Shown one piece after another: positions 52,693 through 60,953 of a stretch of 64,000 nt of DNA. Each line of letters begins with the position of its first letter. Position 1 is the stretch's first letter. Made by a program: the position numbers and the translations under genes. The notes under the pieces were generated by a model that was not told the origin of the DNA, did no database searches, and worked only from the letters and a program-made list of their open reading frames with translations. The stretch comes from Bog-257 sp963805985 (lineage in GTDB: Bacteria; Acidobacteriota; Terriglobia; Terriglobales; Acidobacteriaceae): NCBI GenBank assembly GCA_963805985.1, contig CAWDWG010000001.1, positions 558,001-622,000 on the forward strand, read 5' to 3'.

Positions 52693-53122
52693 GGCGGTGG
52701 CTAGTGGTCAGTGGCTAGCGCAACTTCATGCAGAGTTGAGCTCCCTTTGATTTTACCTGAGCCTTTGGTAGACCCGTCCACGGGACGCTAGTCCCTCTTG
52801 ACGAAAGCAGGATAGTGCTATGCAGTCGGGACCGACGCAGGGCAGAAGACGCGAGGCGGAGCCGCTGTCACCATCGCGGCTTATTAGAGTCGCTTGTGCG
52901 CCTTGAGCACAGGGTCTAATTTCGACGATCGGCGGAAGGGCTGGCCAGAGAGACGGCACTTCGTCCCAGCGGCCTCCTGGGCTATCTGGCGAGGGATGCG
53001 GCGTGGCTGGCCAAAACGTGGAGGATCGGGCGAATTGCAGAGGCAGGACTTCGAAACCGATGTCCAACCGGCTTCGCGCTTAGTCTGGGCCGGCAGGCCG
53101 CTGGTGTCCCTATAATTGCTGC
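52693..53122. other. Spacer between the VTT gene and ligA
   Basis: About 430 bases. It holds a heptamer repeat (52697-52717: gtggcta/gtggtca/gtggcta), a short inverted stretch (52770-52800) and, at its end, a TATAAT for ligA. A 104-residue minus-strand frame (52753-53067) lacks family features and was not accepted. I see no RNA gene. Confidence 0.5.
53111..53116 (+). promoter_or_regulatory. -10 of ligA (leaderless)
   Basis: Perfect TATAAT, six bases before the ATG at 53123, with no Shine-Dalgarno, so the message would start at the start codon. Confidence 0.5.
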
Positions 53123-55141
53123 ATGTCTACCGCCAGCAAGGGCCTTCTGCGAACAGCCGAAGGCCTCCGCGACAAGATCCGCTATCACGAACACCGCTAT
53201 TACGTTCTCGACGATCCCGAGATCACGGACGCCGAATTCGATCGGCTGATGGATGAGCTGATCGAGTTGGAGTCGAAGCACCCCGAGCTGATCACGCCTG
53301 ACTCTCCGACGCAACGCGTGGGCGGCCAGGTGAGCGGCCAGTTCGCCAGCGTGCGGCATTCGACGCCGATGCTCTCGCTCGCGAAGACCACCAGCGAGAG
53401 CGAGCTGCGCGACTGGGAGCGGCGCATCCACACGCTTACCGGGCAGACCAAGGTCGATTACGTTTGCGAGTTGAAGCTCGACGGCATGTCGATGGCATTA
53501 CGCTTCGCGGCCGGACACCTGTCGGTGGGGATCACGCGCGGTAACGGCACGGAGGGCGAGGATGTCACAGCCAACGTGCGCACCATCCGGAGCATTCCCC
53601 TCAACATCCCGGCGAAGCGTCTGAAAGACGCGAAGGTGCCGGCAGATTTCGAAGTGCGCGGCGAGCTGCTGATGCCCAGCTCGTCGTTCGCGCGCATGAA
53701 TGAAGAGCAGGAACAGAAGGGACTTCCCAAGTTTGCCAACCCGCGCAATGCGACTGCCGGCACGGTGCGGCAACTGGATCCCCGGATCACGGCCTCGCGG
53801 CGGCTGGACTTCTTCGCTTACGGTTTACTGGTCGACGGACGTACGATCTTCGATCGCCATTCCGAAGCGCTGAAGGCGCTGCAGGCGGTGGGCTTCAAGG
53901 TGAATCCCAATCACCGGCTGGTTCACAGCATCGACGAGGTGTGGAAGTTCATCGGGAGGTGGGAAGCGGAGCGTGCGACGCTGCCCTACGAAACCGACGG
54001 GATCGTCGTGAAGGTGGATCGCATCGCGCTGCAGCAGGAACTCGGCTTCACCGGAAAAGCGCCGCGCTGGGCGATCGCTTTCAAGTACGCCGCACACTCG
54101 GCCGAGACGCAGATCGAAGACATCGTCCCCCAAGTGGGGCGCACCGGGAAGCTGACGCCGGTGGCGTGGCTGAAGCCGGTGCCCATCGGCGGGACCACCG
54201 TGAGTCGCGCCACGCTGCACAACATGGACGAGATCGACCGGCTGGGGGTGCGCATTGGCGACTGGGTGCTGGTGGAGCGCGGCGGCGACGTCATTCCCAA
54301 GGTTGTTGAGGTGCTGCAGGAAAAGCCGCGCGGGCACAAGCATTTTCAAATGCCGGAGCGCTGTCCGGTGTGCGGCGGTCACGTGGTTCGCGCCGAAGGC
54401 GAGGCCGATCATCGCTGCGTCAACGTAAATTGTCCGGCCAAGCTGCGCGAGACAATTCGGCACTTTGCGTCGCGCGGCGTGCTCAACATTGAGGGCCTGG
54501 GCGACTCGCTGGTGAATCAGCTGGTCGAGGCTGGGATGGTGAAGAACGTTGCCGACCTCTACGAGCTGACCGAAGAGAAGCTGCTCACGCTCGAGCGCAT
54601 GGGAAAGAAGTCGGCAGAGAACATTCTCGACGAAATTGAGAAATCGAAGAAAGCGCCGTTGGAGCGGGTGATTTACGGGCTGGGGATTCGGTTTGTCGGC
54701 GAACGCACGGCGCAGTTTCTGGCAGAACACTTCGGCTCGATCGACGCGCTGATGAAGGCCAGCGAAGAAGAGCTGCAGGAGGTGAACGAGATCGGGCCGC
54801 GGGTGTCGGCAGCGATTCGCGAATTCTTTGACGAGCCGAAGAACGTCGCACTCGTCGAGCGGCTGAAGAAAGCTGGGCTGCGATTCACAGGCGAGAAGAA
54901 AAAACGTGGGACAACGCTTGCGGGCAAGACATTTGTGCTGACCGGAACGCTGGCGCATTTCACGCGTGACGAGGCCAAGCAGCTGATCGAAGACGCCGGT
55001 GGGAAGGTTGCGGGATCGGTGAGCAAGAAGACGGATTATGTCGTCGCGGGCGAGGAAGCGGGAACGAAGCTGGATAAGGCGAAGGAGCTGGGAGTCAGCG
55101 TGATTGGCGAAAAAGAGATGGAAGGGTTGGTGAAGGGCTAG
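53123..55141 (+). CDS. ligA: NAD-dependent DNA ligase
   Basis: A 672-residue ligase that seals nicks with NAD+. N-terminal Ia domain (YHEHRYYVLDDPEITDAEFD), the nucleotide-binding motif CELKLDGMSM with adenylated K118, RNPRNATAGTVRQLD-type segment, OB fold (VPQVGRTGKLTPVAWLKPV), a zinc finger CPVCGGHVVRAEGEADHRC, helix-hairpin-helix repeats and a C-terminal BRCT domain (KTFVLTGTLAHFTRDEAKQL). Length is normal for the family. Confidence 0.97.
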   Translation: MSTASKGLLRTAEGLRDKIRYHEHRYYVLDDPEITDAEFDRLMDELIELESKHPELITPDSPTQRVGGQVSGQFASVRHSTPMLSLAKTTSESELRDWERRIHTLTGQTKVDYVCELKLDGMSMALRFAAGHLSVGITRGNGTEGEDVTANVRTIRSIPLNIPAKRLKDAKVPADFEVRGELLMPSSSFARMNEEQEQKGLPKFANPRNATAGTVRQLDPRITASRRLDFFAYGLLVDGRTIFDRHSEALKALQAVGFKVNPNHRLVHSIDEVWKFIGRWEAERATLPYETDGIVVKVDRIALQQELGFTGKAPRWAIAFKYAAHSAETQIEDIVPQVGRTGKLTPVAWLKPVPIGGTTVSRATLHNMDEIDRLGVRIGDWVLVERGGDVIPKVVEVLQEKPRGHKHFQMPERCPVCGGHVVRAEGEADHRCVNVNCPAKLRETIRHFASRGVLNIEGLGDSLVNQLVEAGMVKNVADLYELTEEKLLTLERMGKKSAENILDEIEKSKKAPLERVIYGLGIRFVGERTAQFLAEHFGSIDALMKASEEELQEVNEIGPRVSAAIREFFDEPKNVALVERLKKAGLRFTGEKKKRGTTLAGKTFVLTGTLAHFTRDEAKQLIEDAGGKVAGSVSKKTDYVVAGEEAGTKLDKAKELGVSVIGEKEMEGLVKG

Positions 55142-55159
55142 CACATCTTCCAAACTCGT

Positions 55160-55732
55160 TTAGGCTTCCGGTTGCAGGTAAGGATTCCGTTCCTGCCCCT
55201 GCTCGGCGATTCCCTCGGGCAGCCGGCCGCCGTTGTAGTCGGCCATGCGGTTCTTCCACTTCAGGAAATCGGTGATGGTCTGCGGCTCGATGCGAACTTC
55301 GACGCGGCGCAGGCTAGCCAGCAGGAGATTCATCTCCTTCATCAAGCCGATGGGCGAGCGCAAGTCGATCCTGCCGGGCTTGACGATGAGTTGCACGTCG
55401 CGGCCTTTCGCCTCCAGCAAGCCCCAATGCTTCGGCAGCTCGTTGGGCGCGATCATCCCGGCGGGCGCCATGTAGAGCCGCTTGCTGCCGAGAGCTTCTT
55501 CGGGATGCGAGCGGCACGGCTTTTGCGCGTCGGCAAGGAAGTCAGCGCGCGAGATCTTGCACTCGATGAGCACGGATTGGCACGAGGCCTTCCAGGCGAT
55601 GACGTCGGGAACTTCGCCGGTGGCGCAGTACTGCTCGGAGAGGACGATGCCGCATCCATAGCGGTAGCGCAGCCAGTCGGCGGCGAGGGCGACGAGATGA
55701 GCGTGCTTGGTCGCGGGAGAAGTCTTGGGCAC
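55160..55732 (-). CDS. PD-(D/E)XK nuclease-like (MmcB-like) protein
   Basis: A 190-residue cytosolic protein with the conserved layout of a PD-(D/E)XK fold: VPDVIAWK, then SVLIECKISRADFLAD (E-x-K with flanking residues), and later GSKRLYMAPAGMIAPNELPK and HWGLLEAKGRDVQL. MmcB-type proteins of this kind are linked to DNA repair. The order D...ExK supports a nuclease but activity is unproven. It converges with ligA, stops 18 bases apart; GTG start has no Shine-Dalgarno. Confidence 0.65.
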   Translation of the reverse strand: MPKTSPATKHAHLVALAADWLRYRYGCGIVLSEQYCATGEVPDVIAWKASCQSVLIECKISRADFLADAQKPCRSHPEEALGSKRLYMAPAGMIAPNELPKHWGLLEAKGRDVQLIVKPGRIDLRSPIGLMKEMNLLLASLRRVEVRIEPQTITDFLKWKNRMADYNGGRLPEGIAEQGQERNPYLQPEA

Positions 55733-55884
55733 GCTTTGGTTGTAACGCGAAACACGCGGTTTGAGGAGTGATCAGGCAGTGCCGCCGGCTGAAGCCGCTC
55801 CGGTGGCAGGGCTAAACGCTGGCCTGAGGGCCAGCACTACCGTCGATTGCCGCTGTGCCATTTCGTGTAATATCGAAGATTCGC

Positions 55885-56598
55885 ATGGCGTGGATGATTG
55901 AGGCTGAGAACGTTCGCAAAACTTACCGCATCGGCAAAGTCGATGTGCAGGCTCTGCGCGGCGTGTCGCTGCAGGTGGCGAAGGGCGAATTCGTAACCAT
56001 CGTCGGGCCCTCGGGCAGCGGGAAATCGACGCTCTTCTACATTCTTGGCGGGCTGACGCACGCCGACACTGGACATGTGATCATCGACGGCGTCAACTTT
56101 ACGACGATGTCGGATTCCGATCGCACCCGGCTGCGCCGATCCAAGATCGGGTTTGTCTTCCAGAAGTTCAACCTGCTGCCCACGCTGACGGCCGAAGGCA
56201 ATATCGAAATCGCGCGCGACATCGGTGGCCATCCTGAGGGTGCGGCTGAGCGCGAGCGCGTGCAGCGCGTCGCGCAACTTCTGGGAATCGAGAAGCGAAT
56301 GGATCACCGTCCGGCGGAGATGAGCGGCGGCGAGCAGCAGCGTGTGGCACTGGCGCGCGCGCTGGTCAACCAGCCGGCAATCGTGCTGGCCGACGAGCCG
56401 ACCGGCAATCTCGACTCGGAAAATTCGGAGATCGTTCTGAACATGCTGCGGCAATCCAACCAGGAGCTGGGACAAACGGTGCTGATGATCACGCACAATC
56501 CCGAGGCGGCGACGTACGGCGATCGCATCATTCACATGCGCGACGGACAGATCGTGCCGCCGGAGCAAGATCCGCAATGGAGCCACGCTCATGACTGA
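55885..56598 (+). CDS. ABC transporter ATP-binding protein (LolD/MacB type)
   Basis: A 237-residue ATPase: VTIVGPSGSGKSTLFYILGG (Walker A), VFQKFNLLPTLTAEGNI (Q-loop), MSGGEQQRVALARAL (signature), VLADEPTGNLDSENSEIV (Walker B) and MITHNPEAA (H-loop). The subfamily drives lipoprotein release (LolD), efflux (MacB) or FtsE-like transport; no permease lies beside it. The next gene begins inside its end, with an 8-base overlap. Start at ATG 55885 (or 55894); frame open to 55855. Confidence 0.88.
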   Translation: MAWMIEAENVRKTYRIGKVDVQALRGVSLQVAKGEFVTIVGPSGSGKSTLFYILGGLTHADTGHVIIDGVNFTTMSDSDRTRLRRSKIGFVFQKFNLLPTLTAEGNIEIARDIGGHPEGAAERERVQRVAQLLGIEKRMDHRPAEMSGGEQQRVALARALVNQPAIVLADEPTGNLDSENSEIVLNMLRQSNQELGQTVLMITHNPEAATYGDRIIHMRDGQIVPPEQDPQWSHAHD

Positions 56599-57319
56599 AA
56601 ACATGCGCACGCCGATCCTGCCGGGCAAGGGCGCCTCCGACTACGAACGCTACTTGCGCACCGATGAGTTGCTCACGCTGCAGAAGCCGCCGGAGGAGAT
56701 GCTGCATCCCGACGAGCTGACATTTCAGGTGACGCATCAGGCGTCGGAGCTGCTGATGAAGGGCGCGGCGTGGGAGCTGGATCGCGCGCGGCTTTGCATG
56801 CTGGAAGGCGATTACAAGAACGCGGCGCGGCTGCTGCGTCGCGCGAACAAGATGCTGGTGCATCCGCTGCGCATGCTGGCCATCCTGGAGACGATCACGC
56901 CGTATGAGTATCACGTGATCCGCGCCGGGCTCGGACACGGCAGCGGGCTGGATTCGCCGGGATTTCTCGCGCTGCTGCACATCTCGCCGCGGCTGGGCGA
57001 GGCATTCTTCGAGCAGGTGAGCAAAGCTGGTGTGACGTTGGAGGATTTGTACCGGCGGCACAAGGAGTTCTTCGAGCTGCACGAGATCGCCGAAGATCTG
57101 CTCGACTACGATGAGCAGATCCAGCTCTTCCGCTACGCGCATCTGAAACTCGCGCAGCGCATCATCGGCGGCGGCGTGGTTGGGACGATGGGAACGCCGG
57201 TCGAGGTGCTGAAGCAGCGCATGGAGTATCCGCTGTATCGGACGTTGTGGGAGGTGCGCAACGAGATCACCTCGCGCGTCAATGCCGAGAACGCTACCGG
57301 CCACGGCGGCGTGTACTAG
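56591..57319 (+). CDS. kynA: Tryptophan 2,3-dioxygenase family protein
   Basis: A 242-residue heme dioxygenase that opens the indole ring of tryptophan (first step of the kynurenine pathway). Motifs: YERYLRTDELLTLQ, DELTFQVTHQASELLMK with the distal H49, GHGSGLDSPGFLALLH and, near the C-terminus, RYAHLKLAQRIIGG with the heme-ligand H184. Shorter than typical bacterial TDO (~280). The rest of the kynurenine genes are not here. Its stop codon overlaps the first bases of the 100-bp element at 57318. Overlaps the ABC ATPase gene by eight bases. Confidence 0.88.
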   Translation: MTENMRTPILPGKGASDYERYLRTDELLTLQKPPEEMLHPDELTFQVTHQASELLMKGAAWELDRARLCMLEGDYKNAARLLRRANKMLVHPLRMLAILETITPYEYHVIRAGLGHGSGLDSPGFLALLHISPRLGEAFFEQVSKAGVTLEDLYRRHKEFFELHEIAEDLLDYDEQIQLFRYAHLKLAQRIIGGGVVGTMGTPVEVLKQRMEYPLYRTLWEVRNEITSRVNAENATGHGGVY

Positions 57320-57417
57320 GGTGGAGTACGCCTTCAGGCGTACAGTTCCGGCTCGGCAAAAACTTAACCGCGCTTTAGCGCCTGAGGTAAGGACGTTGAC
57401 CTCAGCGGCTAAAGCCG
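57318..57417. repeat. 100-bp two-hairpin element, copy B
   Basis: First hairpin GTACGCC/GGCGTAC, second cgctttagcgcctgaggt/acctcagcggctaaagccg. The copy at 36885 is the same length and structure. Stem 1 has a compensated T-A versus C-G change. The element begins at the last two bases of the kynA stop codon. Confidence 0.75.
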
Positions 57418-57539
57418 AGTCAGTTCGACATAGAAAAGTGCGCTGTTGAAGCGGTGCTCCACCCCTCTGCGAGATCACGCGGGCGCGAGTTTGCGAAGTA
57501 AAACTCGAATGCCGCCGCCTTCATGCTACCCTGACCGCC

Positions 57540-58355
57540 GTGAAACAGCGCCTGGACAAACTGCTGGTGGAACGTGGACTGACTCCGTCCCGAGAACGAG
57601 CGCAGGCGCTCATTCTCGCTGGTCGCGTCCTGGTGAATGAGCAGAAGCTGGAGAAATCCGGCGCGAATGTCGATAGCGACGCCACCATCCGCATTCTGGG
57701 CGACGACCAGCCTTACGTCAGTCGCGGCGGGCTCAAGCTGAAGCACGCGCTCGATCACTGGCACATCTACGTCAGCGGCAAGACTTGTCTCGACATTGGG
57801 GCTTCCACGGGCGGCTTCACAGACTGCCTCCTGCAAGCAGGAGCGGCACGAGTGATCGCAGTCGACACCGGTTACGGTCAGATGGACGCCAAGCTGCGAA
57901 GCGATCCGCGCGTGCGCCTGTTGGAGAAGGCCAACGCGCGCTATCTCACTCCTGCGCAGCTCGCAGATCCCAGGTTAGGCCAAAGTCAGGCCGAACCTGG
58001 GGCACAGTCGCCCGAATCTGAAACACAACTGCCCGAGCGCATTGCCTTCGTCGCAATGGACGTCTCGTTTATCTCGGCCACACTGGTGCTTCCCGCAGTC
58101 GTGAATTGCGTTCGCTGGTCCTCGAAGGAGTTCCAGCTCGTTGTTCTCGTCAAGCCGCAGTTCGAGGCTGGACGTGAGCAAGTGGGCAAAGGAGGAATTG
58201 TCCGGGATCCAGACGTTCAGAAAGCCGCGGTGGAAAAAGTCGCTCGCGCTGTTGAAGAATTGGGAGGACATGCGATCGAGACAATCGAATCCCCGATCCT
58301 CGGCGGCGAAGGCAACCGCGAGTTTCTCCTCCATGCAAGATTCTGCCGGGATTGA
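57540..58355 (+). CDS. tlyA: TlyA-family rRNA methyltransferase (S4 domain)
   Basis: A 271-residue protein: an S4 RNA-binding domain (KQRLDKLLVERGLTPSRERA, AGRVLVNEQKLEK) and an FtsJ-like methyltransferase with CLDIGASTGGFTDCLLQAGA (SAM motif), IAVDTGYGQMDAKLRSDPRV, FVAMDVSFISATLVLP and VLVKPQFEAGREQVGKGG. TlyA 2'-O-methylates rRNA; older annotations call it hemolysin. GTG start at 57540. nadK follows after a repeat-filled gap, as it does in many bacteria. Confidence 0.92.
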   Translation: MKQRLDKLLVERGLTPSRERAQALILAGRVLVNEQKLEKSGANVDSDATIRILGDDQPYVSRGGLKLKHALDHWHIYVSGKTCLDIGASTGGFTDCLLQAGAARVIAVDTGYGQMDAKLRSDPRVRLLEKANARYLTPAQLADPRLGQSQAEPGAQSPESETQLPERIAFVAMDVSFISATLVLPAVVNCVRWSSKEFQLVVLVKPQFEAGREQVGKGGIVRDPDVQKAAVEKVARAVEELGGHAIETIESPILGGEGNREFLLHARFCRD

Positions 58356-58411
58356 TCATGGCGACAATTGCCGCGTGTACACTAGTCCATTCCGGGGATC
58401 GAAACACCAGG

Positions 58412-58563
58412 TCACCACAGAGACACAGAGCCACAGAGAAGACAATGGTTTTCATTTCCTGTAAGACGGCCGCCGCAATGAGTCGCAGCTATTGCTGCAA
58501 GGCGACGGAATTTCTCCCTGCTTACTTCATAAAACTCTGTGTCTCTGTGTCTCTGTGGTGAAA
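58412..58563. repeat. CACAGAGACACAGAG inverted element
   Basis: The left arm (58412-58440, tcaccacagagacacagag...) and the right arm (58531-58563) are inverted copies of each other, matching at nearly all positions, around a core of about 90 bases. It fills the space between tlyA and nadK and ends just before the predicted nadK -10. Confidence 0.75.
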
Positions 58564-58569
58564 TATTCT
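58564..58569 (+). promoter_or_regulatory. Probable -10 of nadK (leaderless)
   Basis: TATTCT ends five bases before the ATG at 58575; no Shine-Dalgarno. It abuts the right arm of the CACAGAG element, as at the M20 gene. Confidence 0.45.
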
Positions 58570-58574
58570 TACTC

Positions 58575-59429
58575 ATGAAATCCGCCGCCATCATCTCCAA
58601 GCCCTCCAAGCCTGAACTGGCAGGCATCTTGCCCGAGTTGCTGACGTGGTTCCGGCAGCACGGCTACAAGGTCTATCTCGACGAGGAGACAGCGCATTAC
58701 ATTGCCGGCGAAGAAGTCGTCACTCGCGAGCAGATGGGAGCGCGGCATCCCGACTTCGCCCTCGTGCTCGGCGGCGATGGGACGTTGCTTTCCGCTGCGC
58801 GTGCGGTTGGCCACGACGGCGTGCCGATTCTCGCCGTCAATCTGGGCTCGCTCGGCTTCCTCACCGAGGTCCCGCTGAGCGAGATGTATTCCACGCTGGA
58901 AGCGGTCGAAAACAATTGTTGTCCGTTCGAGGAGCGCGCGGTCCTCGATTGCACGGCATATCGCGACCAGGAAGTGCTCACGCACCACTTCGCGCTGAAC
59001 GATGTGGTGGTCAACAAGAGCGCCATCTCGCGCCTGGTCGACTTCGATCTGCTGATCGATGGCGCCTTCGTCTTCAACTACAAAGCCGACGGCGTCATCG
59101 TCGCCACCCCCACGGGCTCGACCGCCTACTCGCTTGCCGCCGGCGGCCCGGTGCTGATGCCCAGCGTGAACTCATTCGTCGTCACGCCAGTTTGTCCACA
59201 CTCGCTCACCCATCGACCGCTGGTCGTCCCCGACAAAGCGCAGATCGAGTTGCACGTCGAAACCAGCGCCGAAGAAGCCTTCCTCAGCATTGACGGACAA
59301 GTCGGAGTGCCGCTGCAGCAGGGCGATCGCGTAATGTGCCAGCGCGCCGCGCACACCATCAAGCTGATGCGCGTCCGCAGGACTTTCTTCGATGTCCTGC
59401 GCAACAAGCTGAAATGGGGGCAACGGTAG
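58575..59429 (+). CDS. nadK: NAD kinase
   Basis: A 284-residue enzyme that makes NADP+ from NAD+. Motifs: FALVLGGDGTLLSAARAVG (GGDGT 66-70), VNLGSLGFLTEVP, HFALNDVVVNKSAISRLVDF, YKADGVIVATPTGSTAYSLA and AGGPVLMPSVNSFVVTPVC. The frame is open from 58539 but the ATG at 58575 gives the standard start, without Shine-Dalgarno. Confidence 0.95.
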   Translation: MKSAAIISKPSKPELAGILPELLTWFRQHGYKVYLDEETAHYIAGEEVVTREQMGARHPDFALVLGGDGTLLSAARAVGHDGVPILAVNLGSLGFLTEVPLSEMYSTLEAVENNCCPFEERAVLDCTAYRDQEVLTHHFALNDVVVNKSAISRLVDFDLLIDGAFVFNYKADGVIVATPTGSTAYSLAAGGPVLMPSVNSFVVTPVCPHSLTHRPLVVPDKAQIELHVETSAEEAFLSIDGQVGVPLQQGDRVMCQRAAHTIKLMRVRRTFFDVLRNKLKWGQR

Positions 59430-59465
59430 GGGACTACTTTCAACTGGATCGCCGGCAGAGGATGC

Positions 59466-60719
59466 TCATCCGCCGGCAGCCGCGGATTTCAAACTTCCAT
59501 CGTCCTGGCTCTCCGGCGCGGACGCGCCCAGCGCGGCGACTTTGCGAGCATAAATGCTAATTCCCGGAATCGCGCTCAGGCCGTGGGCAAAGATGCTGAG
59601 CACAACCGTCGCCATCACGGCAAACCGAATCGTTGCCTCGCCCGGCAGATGCAGTTGCTGCTCCAGATAAACCATTCCCAATACGATGGACGCGAGCCCG
59701 CGCGGCCCAAACCATCCCATGAACAATACCGTCGACCGGCTGAGGCGCGTGCCGATCAGCGAGATCGCGACCGGAAGCATCCTCACCACGGTCAGACTCA
59801 GCAGCGCATAGATCCAGCTCGCCAGCGTGAACTGCCGCCAATCACGCATAACCACCATGCCGAAGATGCAGAACACGATGAGATTGAAGAGTTGTCCCCA
59901 CTCTTCGGCAAACTCAACGCTTTGTTTGCCGGCTTCCTTGAAGGAAATCTGCACTGCCAATCCGGCGACGAATGCGGCGATGAACATGCTGGCTTCCACC
60001 ATCTCGGCCAGCAACAGGCACATCAACGGCAACGTCACAACAGCGATCTGCCGGAACGATTCGGCAATGTATCCGCGTCGATTGGCGATGCTGAGCAGCC
60101 ACCCGCCGATAAGTCCGACGGCCGCGCCGACAACTATGCCCAGTCCTAACTGCTCGCCCATGAATTGCAGCAGGCTGCTCGCCCCACCTTCGATTTTGGC
60201 GGCTGCGATGGCCATGAAGAACAGCATGAAAGGAACTGAGAGTCCGTCATTCAGTCCCGCCTCGACGTTGAGCGCCTGGCGAATGCGCATAGGCACGCGC
60301 GAACTGGTCACGATGATCTGGCCAAGCCCGGCGTCCGTCGGCGCAAGGATGGCGGAGAGAATTCCAGCTTCCCAGAGCGACAGCCTTGGGAAGACCAGCC
60401 GTGCAGCGACGGCGCCGAGAAGAATCGTCAGCAGCATCCCGGCGCTCAGCAACCGCGCTGGCAACGTCCCAATACTGCGCAGCACTCCGAGATCGGTGCG
60501 ACTGGCATCGGTGAACAACAGCAACACCAACCCAAGTTCCGCGACGCTGAGAAAAACGTTACCGGTCACTCCGGCGGCGGCAACTCGCGACCAGTGCGGA
60601 TGCAGCATCATCCCTAGCGCTGTGAAAACGATCGGCGCAGTAAGAGGCGTTTTCGCGATTCGCTCTGAGAGCATCGCGTAAGCGAAAAGGACGATGATGA
60701 AGGTCGCGACGATAACCAT
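59466..60719 (-). CDS. CPA-type sodium/proton antiporter
   Basis: A 417-residue inner-membrane protein with about twelve helices. It has the family's cation-site region: SAILAPTDAGLGQIIV, NVEAGLNDGLSVPFMLF (tandem acidic N-D/E residues of CPA antiporters) and later WFGPRGLASIVLGMVYLEQ. It exchanges Na+ or K+ for H+ and would serve pH or salt homeostasis. A hydrophilic C-terminal tail is short. Confidence 0.88.
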   Translation of the reverse strand: MVIVATFIIVLFAYAMLSERIAKTPLTAPIVFTALGMMLHPHWSRVAAAGVTGNVFLSVAELGLVLLLFTDASRTDLGVLRSIGTLPARLLSAGMLLTILLGAVAARLVFPRLSLWEAGILSAILAPTDAGLGQIIVTSSRVPMRIRQALNVEAGLNDGLSVPFMLFFMAIAAAKIEGGASSLLQFMGEQLGLGIVVGAAVGLIGGWLLSIANRRGYIAESFRQIAVVTLPLMCLLLAEMVEASMFIAAFVAGLAVQISFKEAGKQSVEFAEEWGQLFNLIVFCIFGMVVMRDWRQFTLASWIYALLSLTVVRMLPVAISLIGTRLSRSTVLFMGWFGPRGLASIVLGMVYLEQQLHLPGEATIRFAVMATVVLSIFAHGLSAIPGISIYARKVAALGASAPESQDDGSLKSAAAGG

Positions 60720-60953
60720 TGCTGTCGGCTATTGTACGGAACGAGGATACGAGGCGATTCTCGTGGCTGCGCCGTCGATTGTCGGTGACGCCGACCGCAG
60801 CCGAAAGTGACGGCTGAGACTGCGGCAGCTGATCGGAGAGGTTTTCCGGAACCCGATCTAAATCCGTTAGATTACTGCCGGTCTAAAAAGGCCAATGGTT
60901 GGAGACCAACGCCGGCAGATTGATATTACGTGCAGTAGGGGGATCTACCGGGA
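60720..60953. other. Spacer after the antiporter gene
   Basis: No gene seen. It holds a short GC-rich stretch and leads into the 401-bp inverted element. No promoter for the antiporter with a clear -35 was found. Confidence 0.4.

Noticed and set aside
52753..53067. A 104-residue minus-strand frame upstream of ligA
   Set aside because: Low complexity, no start signal, no family resemblance.
53825..55153. A 442-residue minus-strand frame antisense to ligA
   Set aside because: Shadow of ligA, which is complete with all motifs.
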